Under the pieces are notes generated by a model, which saw only the letters and a list, made by a program, of their open reading frames with translations, was not told where the DNA came from and did not search any database. Shown piece after piece: positions 8,247 through 15,159 of a DNA stretch of 24,920 nt (the first letter of the stretch is position 1; each line of letters opens with the position of its first letter). The translations under genes and the position numbers were made by a program. This DNA comes from DATGIQ01 sp035295665 (GTDB taxonomy: Bacteria > Planctomycetota > Planctomycetia > Gemmatales > Gemmataceae), in contig DATGIQ010000610.1 in NCBI GenBank assembly GCA_035295665.1, positions 1 to 24,920 on the forward strand, written 5' to 3'.

Positions 8247-8313
8247 AAGGAACAAGGGAAAAGGCAATAGAACAAAAGGGCCGGATTGGTGTAGACCGTT
8301 GCCCCTGTTCCTT
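8247..8313. repeat. 12-bp purine/pyrimidine inverted repeat
   Basis: aaggaacaaggg (8247-8258) faces cccctgttcctt (8302-8313); 11 of 12 positions pair. It lies in the gap between the NicO gene and the enolase-superfamily gene. The sequence belongs to the same low-complexity GGAACAAGG/GGAGACAAGG class found near 18990 and 19700. A terminator role is possible but the loop is 43 bases. Confidence 0.45.
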
Positions 8314-8331
8314 GTTCGCGATGGGGAGCGC

Positions 8332-9501
8332 ATGCAAGTTGTCGAGCTGATCGCCTATCACGTTCGCATCCCTTTCCGCAGAGCGATTCGCCACGCTTCT
8401 CATAGCCGCTGCGAGACGGACAACGTGGTCGTCCACTGTGTCTTGGACGACGGCACAGAAGGCTTTGGTGAAGGGGTGCCGCGCGAATATGTGACGGGCG
8501 AAACCATCGATTTCGCCCTGGAACTGCTGCGGCGCAGTGATCTGCGAGCACAGCTGGAGCCATGCCCGGATTTTCCGGCCGCCGTCGGTTTGGCCGAGCG
8601 CTTGCGCCTGGCGCCGATTCCCAGTGATGAGCGCGGTTGTCAGGGAAACGCCGCGCGCTGTGCTGTTGAGCTGGCTCTCCTCGATGCGTTTGGGCGTCGC
8701 TTTGGTCAGCCGCTCCGTGCGATACCAAAACTCCTGGCGCCGCAGCTCGACCAGCCGCGTCCGTGGGTGCGGTACAGTGGAGCCATCACGTCGGCACGGG
8801 GTCCGAAACTCCGGCTAGCGGCGGTGGCCATGTGGCTGTATCGGTTTCGGGATCTCAAAGTCAAAGTGGGCATTGCCGGATACGATGATGTCGCACGACT
8901 TGGCCAGCTGCGCCGGCTCATGGGCCGGCGCATTGACCTCCGCGTTGATGCCAATGAGGCCTGGTCGCCGCAAGAAGCGGTGGCACGAATTCATGCGCTG
9001 GAGCCATTCGGCATCTCCTCTGTGGAACAACCGGTAGCCCATGCTGAGATCGATGCCTTTGCACGGCGGCGGCATGCGGTGCGGGTGCCGATCATGCTGG
9101 ACGAGTCGCTGTGCAGTCTCTACGATGCCGAGTGCGCTCGTGAACGGGATCGGTGTGATCTGTTCAACCTGCGTTTGTCGAAATGCGGAGGCTTCATCCC
9201 GACGTTGCGCCTGGCGGAATTCGCATCCCGCCACGGGGTTGGCTACCAGCTCGGCTGCCAGGTCGGCGAGACGGCGCTGCTGTCCGCGGCCGGTCGACAC
9301 TTTGCCAGCAGTGTGGCCGGCTTACGCGCGGTGGAAGGGTCGTACGATCGGCATCTGATTCGCGAGCCGTTGGCAAACGAAGACCTGACGTTTGGGTGGG
9401 GCGGTTGGGCACGGGCCTTGCCTGGATCAGGGCTCGGCGTGACGCTCGTTGCGGACGCGCTGAAACGGGTAACGGTACGAAAGGAGCCGCTGTTTGCTTG
9501 A
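8332..9501 (+). CDS. Enolase-superfamily enzyme (muconate-lactonizing/OSBS/dipeptide-epimerase-like)
   Basis: 389 residues from the ATG at 8332, which has GGGGAG at 8323-8328; a TTG at 8299 would add 11 residues without benefit. The capping domain is followed by the TIM-like barrel. The general-base lysines are in DLKVKVG (174-180: K176 and K178). Metal ligands are D206 in VDANEAW (205-211), E232 in SVEQPV (230-235) and D257 in MLDES (255-259). The second catalytic lysine is K284 in RLSKCGG (281-287). The catalytic set is therefore complete for the MLE subgroup, which abstracts a proton alpha to a carboxylate. The DxD substrate motif of Ala-Glu epimerases is not visible near the end; EGSYDRHLIRE is there instead. 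The substrate is thus open: racemisation, epimerisation or OSB-type dehydration. The gene overlaps the next by 8 bases. Confidence 0.8.
   Translation: MQVVELIAYHVRIPFRRAIRHASHSRCETDNVVVHCVLDDGTEGFGEGVPREYVTGETIDFALELLRRSDLRAQLEPCPDFPAAVGLAERLRLAPIPSDERGCQGNAARCAVELALLDAFGRRFGQPLRAIPKLLAPQLDQPRPWVRYSGAITSARGPKLRLAAVAMWLYRFRDLKVKVGIAGYDDVARLGQLRRLMGRRIDLRVDANEAWSPQEAVARIHALEPFGISSVEQPVAHAEIDAFARRRHAVRVPIMLDESLCSLYDAECARERDRCDLFNLRLSKCGGFIPTLRLAEFASRHGVGYQLGCQVGETALLSAAGRHFASSVAGLRAVEGSYDRHLIREPLANEDLTFGWGGWARALPGSGLGVTLVADALKRVTVRKEPLFA
9483..9486 (+). promoter_or_regulatory. Ribosome binding site that selects a TTG start
   Basis: GGAG in the context gaaaggag lies 7 bases before the TTG at 9494, inside the end of the enolase-superfamily gene. 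No ATG start is available near the beginning of the alpha/beta hydrolase frame, so this site supports TTG initiation and translational coupling with the upstream gene. Confidence 0.6.
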
Positions 9502-10477
9502 GACCCCGGCCAACTATGTCGTGGCCAGCTTCACGGCCAGCGATGGCTACCGGTGCTATTACCGCCGTTATGTTCCGGCGGCCGAGCCTGCCGCCCCGCC
9601 GCGCGCCCACGTAGTCTGTATCCACGGCATCCAGAGCCATGCCGGTTGGTACGAGCATTCTTGCACACGGCTCAGTCAAGCTGGCTATCTCGTGTCGTTC
9701 CTCGACCGTCGGGGCGCGGGCCTCAACGAGCAGGATCGAGGCGATACGCCGAGCTATCGCCGTCTCCTTGATGACATCGCCGAATTCCTGGAGATGAACG
9801 GTGAAGCCGACCCTATCGAGGAAACCGGTGGGGCGACGCTACCCCTTTCCGGTTCGGCCACGCTTCCGCTCTCGGTGCCTCCGACGCTTCCGCTTTCCCC
9901 ATCGCAGCCTTCGTCCGCTTCGCCTCGACTCCCTGTTTTCTTGCTCGCCATCTCCTGGGGCGGTAAATTGGCGGCGGCCTTGCAGGGTCGGCATCCAGGC
10001 TCGGTGGACGGGCTGGTCTTACTTTGTCCGGGTTTCTTCTCGCGCGTTGGGCCATCTCTGGGGGAACGCCTGCATATTGCCTGGGCTCGACTATTCTCGC
10101 CGCGGCGGCTCTTTCCCGTGCCGTTGCAAAATGCGGAGCTGTTTACCGCCACGCCACGCTGGCAGCAGTTCGTCCGCGACGATCCGCTCAGTCTGCGCCG
10201 GGCGACGGCGCGGTTCTTGGCAGCCAGCGTATTCCTGGACCGAGCGCTACGGACCGCCCCTGCGCAGGTTCACGTGCCGGTTCTACTCTTGCTGGGTGGA
10301 AAGGACCGCGTGATCGATAATTCGCGAACTCGGTGTTTTATTGAGCAGTTTGCCACCAAAGACAAGCAGATCATCGAGTACCCGGAAGCCGCCCATACGT
10401 TGGAATTCGAGGCCGATCCCAAGCCTTTCGTCGAAGACATCCGCGCGTGGCTGGACCGCCATTGTGCTGTCTCGTAA
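9494..10477 (+). CDS. Alpha/beta hydrolase (lysophospholipase/serine aminopeptidase S33-like)
   Basis: 327 residues, starting at a TTG with a good ribosome site and overlapping the enolase-superfamily gene by 8 bases. The oxyanion-hole segment VCIHGIQSHAGWYEH is at 41-55. The nucleophile elbow is LLAISWGGK (150-158) with Ser154. The acid is Asp271 in LLGGKDRV (266-273) and the base is His301 in PEAAHT (297-302). The triad is intact, so this is a cytosolic serine hydrolase of the monoacylglycerol-lipase/lysophospholipase type acting on an ester or amide. Residues 112-146 are an odd low-complexity insertion (ATLPLS repeats) between the fourth helix region and the nucleophile strand, where relatives usually have a short loop. 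Co-translation with an alpha-carboxylate enzyme and an ABC-2 permease suggests work on a small exported product or lipid (inference). Confidence 0.82.
   Translation: MLETPANYVVASFTASDGYRCYYRRYVPAAEPAAPPRAHVVCIHGIQSHAGWYEHSCTRLSQAGYLVSFLDRRGAGLNEQDRGDTPSYRRLLDDIAEFLEMNGEADPIEETGGATLPLSGSATLPLSVPPTLPLSPSQPSSASPRLPVFLLAISWGGKLAAALQGRHPGSVDGLVLLCPGFFSRVGPSLGERLHIAWARLFSPRRLFPVPLQNAELFTATPRWQQFVRDDPLSLRRATARFLAASVFLDRALRTAPAQVHVPVLLLLGGKDRVIDNSRTRCFIEQFATKDKQIIEYPEAAHTLEFEADPKPFVEDIRAWLDRHCAVS
9836..9898 (+). repeat. 24-bp tandem repeat inside the hydrolase gene (about 2.6 units)
   Basis: acgct begins units at 9836, 9860 and 9884; units 2 and 3 share the exact 11-mer acgcttccgct (9860-9870 and 9884-9894), and unit 1 is diverged. 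The period of 24 is in frame and encodes (A)TLPLS followed by small residues, at residues 114-135. Confidence 0.7.
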
Positions 10478-10499
10478 ATCTCCTTACGCCGGATTCCCC

Positions 10500-11618
10500 A
10501 TGAATCGCTGGCAACCGATCTGGCAGATGTTCCTGGCCCGCTTGCGCGAGTTTTATCGCGAGCCCGAGGTGATTTTCTGGGTATATGGCTTCCCCGTCCT
10601 CTTGGCGGTGGGCCTGGGCATTGCGTTCCGCAGCAAGGAACCGGAGCCGCCGGTCGTGGACGTGCAGCAGTCGGCGGGTTTCTCCGCGTCCGCCGCGGCT
10701 CTCCTGGAGCAGCTACAAGGCGCCGGCGTGGCCGCGGAACTTCACGATGAAGAGGCATGCCGGCAGCGCTTGCGCACCGGCAAGACCGCCCTGTACGTGG
10801 TCCCCATTCAGGACGGCTACCGTTGCGTTTATGACCCGGCCCGTGCCGAGAGCTTGTTGGCCCGTGTCCGCGTCGAAGTCGCCATCGAGCGTCTCAAAAC
10901 GGGGACCCGGATGGAGCCGGGAGGCAACGGATCGCCCAGCGACGAATCGGACGCGGTTCAGCGCTGGAAGGCGGGGGCGGTCGAGTGGCGAACTGTGGAT
11001 GCGGTGACCCGAGAGCCAGGCAGCCGTTATATCGATTTTCTCATGCCTGGGCTCATGGGCATGAACATCATGGGCGGCGGTTTATGGGGCGTCGGTTTCG
11101 TGATCGTGGACATGCGCGTCCGCAAGCTGCTGAAACGCCTGCTCGCGACGCCGATGCGGCGGTCCGATTTTCTACTGGCGATCCTCGGAGCCCGCCTCGT
11201 ATTTCTCATGCCCGAGATGTTGCTGCTTGTGCTCGTCGGGCGGTTCGGATTTGGCGTGCCGCTGGAGGGAGACGTCTTTACGCTGATCCTGGTCATTTTC
11301 GTGGGAGCGGCGGCCTTTTCCGGGATTGGCCTGCTGGTCGCTTGCCGTGCTTCCAAGACCGAAACCGTGTCGGGGCTCATGAACCTGGTCATGCTGCCCA
11401 TGTGGCTCTTGTCGGGAACATTTTTTTCCTCGCGGCAATTCCCGGATGTGGCCCAGCCCTTCATCCAGGCGCTGCCGCTGACCCAGCTCAACGACGCCCT
11501 CCGCGAGGTGATGCTTGAAGGGGCGGGATTGCCGGGCGTGAGCTGGCGGCTGGCCATCTTGGCGGCCTGGGCGGTCGTTTCGTTTCTGATTGCGTTGCGC
11601 GCTTTTCGGTGGAACTAG
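10500..11618 (+). CDS. ABC-2 type transporter permease
   Basis: 372 residues. The frame is open from 10341, but that part overlaps the hydrolase; the first sensible start is the ATG at 10500, giving the usual amphipathic lead MNRWQPIWQMFLARLREFYR and TM1 (24-42). A soluble extracytoplasmic domain spans about 45-175, followed by five segments: about 183-203, 223-246, 259-281, 289-309 and 349-367. VRKLLKRLLATPMRRSDFL (207-225) and the helix pair with PMWLLSGTFFSSRQFP (300-315) are typical of ABC2_membrane_3 exporters. Such permeases pair with a separate ATPase to export drugs, lipids or polymers. No ATPase gene lies in the window; the next gene downstream is convergent. No clear ribosome site is seen, so translation may be coupled to the hydrolase stop 22 bases upstream. 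Confidence 0.85.
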   Translation: MNRWQPIWQMFLARLREFYREPEVIFWVYGFPVLLAVGLGIAFRSKEPEPPVVDVQQSAGFSASAAALLEQLQGAGVAAELHDEEACRQRLRTGKTALYVVPIQDGYRCVYDPARAESLLARVRVEVAIERLKTGTRMEPGGNGSPSDESDAVQRWKAGAVEWRTVDAVTREPGSRYIDFLMPGLMGMNIMGGGLWGVGFVIVDMRVRKLLKRLLATPMRRSDFLLAILGARLVFLMPEMLLLVLVGRFGFGVPLEGDVFTLILVIFVGAAAFSGIGLLVACRASKTETVSGLMNLVMLPMWLLSGTFFSSRQFPDVAQPFIQALPLTQLNDALREVMLEGAGLPGVSWRLAILAAWAVVSFLIALRAFRWN

Positions 11619-11671
11619 ATCCGGTTTCGAGACTCGCTCCATGGGAATGGAACTCGATCACATCTCGGCGA

Positions 11672-13102
11672 CTAGCGGCTCGCTGCTTCGGGAATCAGCT
11701 CCAAGCAAACCAGATGATCTTTGCCACGGACATAAAGCAGACCGTGAGAGAGGATCGGTGCCGCCCAGCACGGGTATTCCAGCAAGATGCTCGGTCCTTC
11801 CAGGCGCGACACCAGCTCGAACTTCTGCGGGTTTACCTTTAACAACAGCAGAGTCCCATCTTCGGCCAAGCAGATGAAATGGCCATCGACCATCAAGAGC
11901 GAGGATCGTGTCAAGGCGGGTTCACGCCACATCACTTTGCCGGTGGCGAACTCAACGCACCGCAGCTCCGCTTCACCGGTATGGCGGCCGCTACAGCCAT
12001 ACAGGTAGCCGTCGTGGTAAATGGGGGTATTCCAGTGGCACTGCATGCTCTTGTTGCGGCGCTTGTCGGCATCGGTCCACACCACATCGTAGCCCCCTGG
12101 CTTGACCTTCAGCAGAGCGCTGCCTGGGCCATACGTTTCGGAAATGAACACGTAATCGCCCACGACCACCGGGTTGCTCGCGTTAACCGACTCCAAAACC
12201 CGGGCACGCCAGGGATAATGGAAATCGATCGTGCCAGTAGCTGGCTCCATGCCGATCAGACCGCCGCGGGCAAAGACGAAGCACCAGCGCCGGCCGCCGA
12301 TCGTTGCCAGGGTCGGCACGGCGTAGCTGGCCAATTCGTCGGTGACTTGGTAACGAATCTTGCCCGTGAACTTATCGAAGGCGACAACGCCGGAGCCGTT
12401 CCCCTTCTGACCGAGGGTGGGGAACGCGCCGCTGCCGGGCGGACTGCCGCCGACCTGGGCGATCAGCAAGTCCCCTTCGATGACCGGGGTGCTACCGACG
12501 CCGAAGAAGTTCTGGACCACGCCAAACTCCGCCTTCGTATCCTGCTTCCAGAGTAGCTTGCCATCGACCGCTCGCACACAGTGGAGCATTCCTTCTGCCC
12601 CGTAAATGTAGACGCGATCCTCGTCCACCACGGGAAAGCAGCGCGGGCCGTTGTTGTAGCCGTAGTAATCCTGGTAATCGGTGGGATACTCGAACTTCCA
12701 CAGTTCCTCGCCGGTCTCGCTCTTGAGACAACGCAGCCGGGCCTGGTTGGTTTGCCGATCAAACAAGAAGAGCCGGCCACGGCTGATGCTGGGCATCGCA
12801 TAACCCGTCCCGAGCGGTTTGTGCCAAACAATCCGCAAACCGTGCTTGGGCCAGGGGGAGAGGATTCCTTTCTCCCGTGAAACGCCGGTGCCCAGGGGTC
12901 CCAGGAACCCCGGCCAATCACTGCCCTGTTTGCGCGTTCCGAGATCAACCAATGGAAGCGGCGCGGCAGATTCGGCTGTCCTCGGCTCCTCTTTCTGCGA
13001 GGTAGGCGGAGGTGGCGTTTTCTCAGCGCGCGGCGGCGTGGAAGCCGCCGGTCCGCCACAGCCAAGGGCGAGCGCCCAAATGAAACACACGTGGTAACGC
13101 AT
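11672..13102 (-). CDS. PQQ-repeat (beta-propeller) protein, probable lipoprotein
   Basis: 476 residues. The start ATG at 13102 has GAGGA eight bases upstream. The N-terminus MRYHVCFIWALALGCGG has a short hydrophobic core and a Cys at 15 that could be lipidated, although the preceding ALG is a weak lipobox. A Pro/Glu-rich linker (about 22-50) leads into a beta-propeller of PQQ/WD40-like blades: GLRIVWHKPLGTGYAMPS, YIYGAEGMLHCVRAVDGKLLWK (two adjoining stretches), VVAFDKFTGKIRYQV, and CVEFATGKVMWREPALT. The repeating pattern A-D-G-K-x-x-W marks each blade. Planctomycetes use large numbers of these as envelope proteins of unknown role; enzymatic PQQ dehydrogenase activity is unlikely without the dehydrogenase Ca/PQQ residues. 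It faces the permease gene tail to tail and shares a 159-base divergent region with the phosphatase gene. Confidence 0.82.
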   Translation of the reverse strand: MRYHVCFIWALALGCGGPAASTPPRAEKTPPPPTSQKEEPRTAESAAPLPLVDLGTRKQGSDWPGFLGPLGTGVSREKGILSPWPKHGLRIVWHKPLGTGYAMPSISRGRLFLFDRQTNQARLRCLKSETGEELWKFEYPTDYQDYYGYNNGPRCFPVVDEDRVYIYGAEGMLHCVRAVDGKLLWKQDTKAEFGVVQNFFGVGSTPVIEGDLLIAQVGGSPPGSGAFPTLGQKGNGSGVVAFDKFTGKIRYQVTDELASYAVPTLATIGGRRWCFVFARGGLIGMEPATGTIDFHYPWRARVLESVNASNPVVVGDYVFISETYGPGSALLKVKPGGYDVVWTDADKRRNKSMQCHWNTPIYHDGYLYGCSGRHTGEAELRCVEFATGKVMWREPALTRSSLLMVDGHFICLAEDGTLLLLKVNPQKFELVSRLEGPSILLEYPCWAAPILSHGLLYVRGKDHLVCLELIPEAASR

Positions 13103-13191
13103 GGTACAGCGTCCTCAGAATATCTTCTTGGCCATGCTTGGTACGAAATACTGTAACGATTCCTCATCTGCACGACCACCGAGGCACCCGG

Positions 13192-13218
13192 TTAACACAG
13201 CGGTTGGGTTGCTACAAT
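13192..13218 (+). promoter_or_regulatory. Candidate sigma-70-like promoter for the phosphatase gene
   Basis: TTAACA at 13192-13197 and TACAAT at 13213-13218, each one base off consensus, with a 15-base spacer (short). Transcription would begin near 13225, leaving a leader of about 37 bases before the ATG at 13262. Confidence 0.35.
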
Positions 13219-13261
13219 GACCGGGCAGGGTTTAAGATGAACGTATTCAGCGAGTGCCATC

Positions 13262-13693
13262 ATGAATCAGATAAAACCCTATCCGCTTTGGCTCGGTCAC
13301 GCCGGTGATGGCCGGGATTTTCGGCCGGCTCTGGATGCTGGCATTCAGGCTTTGGTCGAGCTCTCCCGAGAAGAACCGCCTGCCGACCCGCCGCGCGATC
13401 TGATCTATTGCCGGTTTCCCTTGCTGGACGGGGCTGGCAATGACGAGCATCAGCTTGAGCTGGCCATCCAGACACTGGCCGCCCTGGTCCGCATGCGGAT
13501 ACCAACGTTGGTCTGCTGCAACGTGGGCTTGAGCCGATCCCCGGCAATTGCAGCGGCAGCACTGGCGCAGGCTCATGGCGAAACGCCGGAGGATTGCCTG
13601 CGGCGCGTGGCCATGGCGCATCACAGTGATGTCTCGCCCGGTCTGTGGAGCGAAATCACGCACCTCATGCGGCCAGACCGTCGTCTCCGCTGA
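13262..13693 (+). CDS. Small CX5R phosphatase (dual-specificity type)
   Basis: 143 residues with no signal peptide, so cytosolic. The signature CNVGLSRSPA (86-95) is a CX5R P-loop with nucleophile Cys86 and Arg92, followed by the usual SP-A helix. A general-acid candidate is Asp56 or Asp61 in PLLDGAGND (53-61). The N-terminal PYPLWLGHAGD (7-17) resembles the leading strand of DUSP-like folds (xxLYLGxxxD). The residue before the nucleophile, nearly always His in this family, is Cys85. Activity is likely, but its kinetics or redox behaviour may differ. The family dephosphorylates Ser/Thr/Tyr, or phospholipid or RNA 5' ends in some members. The gene stops 6 bases before the end of the convergent DUF1501 gene. 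Confidence 0.72.
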   Translation: MNQIKPYPLWLGHAGDGRDFRPALDAGIQALVELSREEPPADPPRDLIYCRFPLLDGAGNDEHQLELAIQTLAALVRMRIPTLVCCNVGLSRSPAIAAAALAQAHGETPEDCLRRVAMAHHSDVSPGLWSEITHLMRPDRRLR

Positions 13694-13699
13694 GCAGGA

Positions 13700-15145
13700 T
13701 TACGCTTGCCCAGAGAGAATCGGTTTGATCACGTTACCGAATACATCCGTCAGGCGATAATCGCGGCCGCTGTACCGATAGGTCAGCTTGGTATGGTCGA
13801 TCCCCATCACATGGAGGATCGTGGCGTGGAGATCATGGACGTGCACGCGGTTTTCGACGGCGTGCCAGCCGAACTCGTCGGTCTGGCCGTAGGTCATGCC
13901 CCCTCGGATGCCGCCGCCGGCCAGCCACATCGTGAACCCGAAGGGATGATGCTCCCGTCCATCGGAATTCTCGGCGGTCGGCGTTCGGCCAAACTCTCCC
14001 CCCCAGATCACCAACGTGTCTTTGAGCAGACCGCGCCCCTTCAGGTCTTTCAACAGGCCAGCGATCGGTCGGTCCGTGGCGGCACAGTTCGCCGGCAGCT
14101 CGCTCTTCAGGCCGCTGTGCTGATCCCAGAGTTGGCAGCTGCTGCGCCGCGCGGTTTGCGTGTGGTAAACCTGAACGAACCGCACCCCCCGCTCGGCCAA
14201 TCGCCGCGCCAGCAAACATTGGCGTCCAAAAATCTCGGTGGTCTTGTCGTGCAAGCCGTACAACCGCCGGGTCGCCTCGGATTCATTCTCCACATCGAAG
14301 GCCGCCGGTGCCTCTCGCTGCATCCGGTAGGCCAGCTCGAACGATTCGATCCGGGCGCTGAGTTGGCTATCCTCTTGGCGGCGAAGGCGGTGCAGCTCAT
14401 TGAGCTGCTGCAACGCATCCAGTTGGCCCCGCTGCTGCGCCAACGAGAACGTGGCGTTCTGGAGATTGGCGATAGGGTTCCGCAGGTCTGAAACCAATGT
14501 CCCTTGATAGGCCGCCGGCAAGAAACTGGAACTCCATAGCGGTGCTCCCTGGGCCGGCTGGGCTGGACTGATCACGATGAAACCGGGGAGGTTCTGGTTT
14601 TCGGAGCCCAGTCCGTACAGCAGCCACGATCCCATGCTCGGCCGCGAGAACGCTTGCTCGCCGGTATTCATTTGCAGGCAAGCGCCGTTATGGTTGATGT
14701 TGTCGGCCACCATCGATCGGATGATACACAGTTCATCGACACAGGAGGCCACGTTGGGAAACAACTCGCTGACTTCGATGCCGGCCTGGCCATGCTTCTG
14801 GAATCGAAACGGCGAACGGAGCAGATTGCCGGTCTTGGTCCGCACGAGCTTGGGCATGGCGAACGGAAGCGGTTTGCCGTTGTCCTGGCTCAGCCGCGGC
14901 TTCGGATCAAACGTATCCACCTGGGAAGGTCCGCCGGACATGAACAGGAAGATCACGCGCTTGGCCTTGGCCGGTGAAGGCGGCGGCTTGACCGCGCGCG
15001 GATTCGCCGGTGCGGCCGAAGCTTCGTCGGCAAACAGGCTAGCCAGCGCCAGCATGCCGAAGCCATTGGCAAACCGGCCCAGCATCTCTCGGCGCGTCAT
15101 GGGCCAGCGCGGACTCATTCCCCAATCGGTGATCGGTTCAGTCAT
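13700..15145 (-). CDS. DUF1501 protein, Tat-exported
   Basis: 481 residues from the ATG at 15145 (GGGGA a few bases upstream); a TTG at 15163, overlapping the stop of the preceding gene, would add six residues. The N-terminus has MTRREMLGRF (16-25) with twin arginines at 18-19, then a hydrophobic stretch to LFADEASA, a Tat signal. The body is DUF1501 (alkaline-phosphatase-like fold): VIFLFMSGGPSQVDTFDPKP near residue 63, RFVQVYHT near the middle, DTLVIWGGEFGRTPT and the C-terminal LTYRYSGRDYRLTDVFG. It almost always travels with a PSCyt1/DUF1549/DUF1553 protein, as here: the stop codon of that gene overlaps this gene's upstream TTG. The biochemical role is not established; a sulfatase-like hydrolase is the usual guess. 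Confidence 0.9.
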   Translation of the reverse strand: MTEPITDWGMSPRWPMTRREMLGRFANGFGMLALASLFADEASAAPANPRAVKPPPSPAKAKRVIFLFMSGGPSQVDTFDPKPRLSQDNGKPLPFAMPKLVRTKTGNLLRSPFRFQKHGQAGIEVSELFPNVASCVDELCIIRSMVADNINHNGACLQMNTGEQAFSRPSMGSWLLYGLGSENQNLPGFIVISPAQPAQGAPLWSSSFLPAAYQGTLVSDLRNPIANLQNATFSLAQQRGQLDALQQLNELHRLRRQEDSQLSARIESFELAYRMQREAPAAFDVENESEATRRLYGLHDKTTEIFGRQCLLARRLAERGVRFVQVYHTQTARRSSCQLWDQHSGLKSELPANCAATDRPIAGLLKDLKGRGLLKDTLVIWGGEFGRTPTAENSDGREHHPFGFTMWLAGGGIRGGMTYGQTDEFGWHAVENRVHVHDLHATILHVMGIDHTKLTYRYSGRDYRLTDVFGNVIKPILSGQA

Positions 15146-15159
15146 GGCGTCCCCGGGTA

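Noticed and set aside
7174..8436. 420-codon minus-strand open frame opposite the NicO gene
   Set aside because: Shadow frame with no recognisable motifs; the + gene has the NicO signatures and a histidine loop.
9833..9930. CRISPR-like repeats
   Set aside because: The 24-bp units are contiguous, in frame and without spacers; they are a coding tandem repeat.
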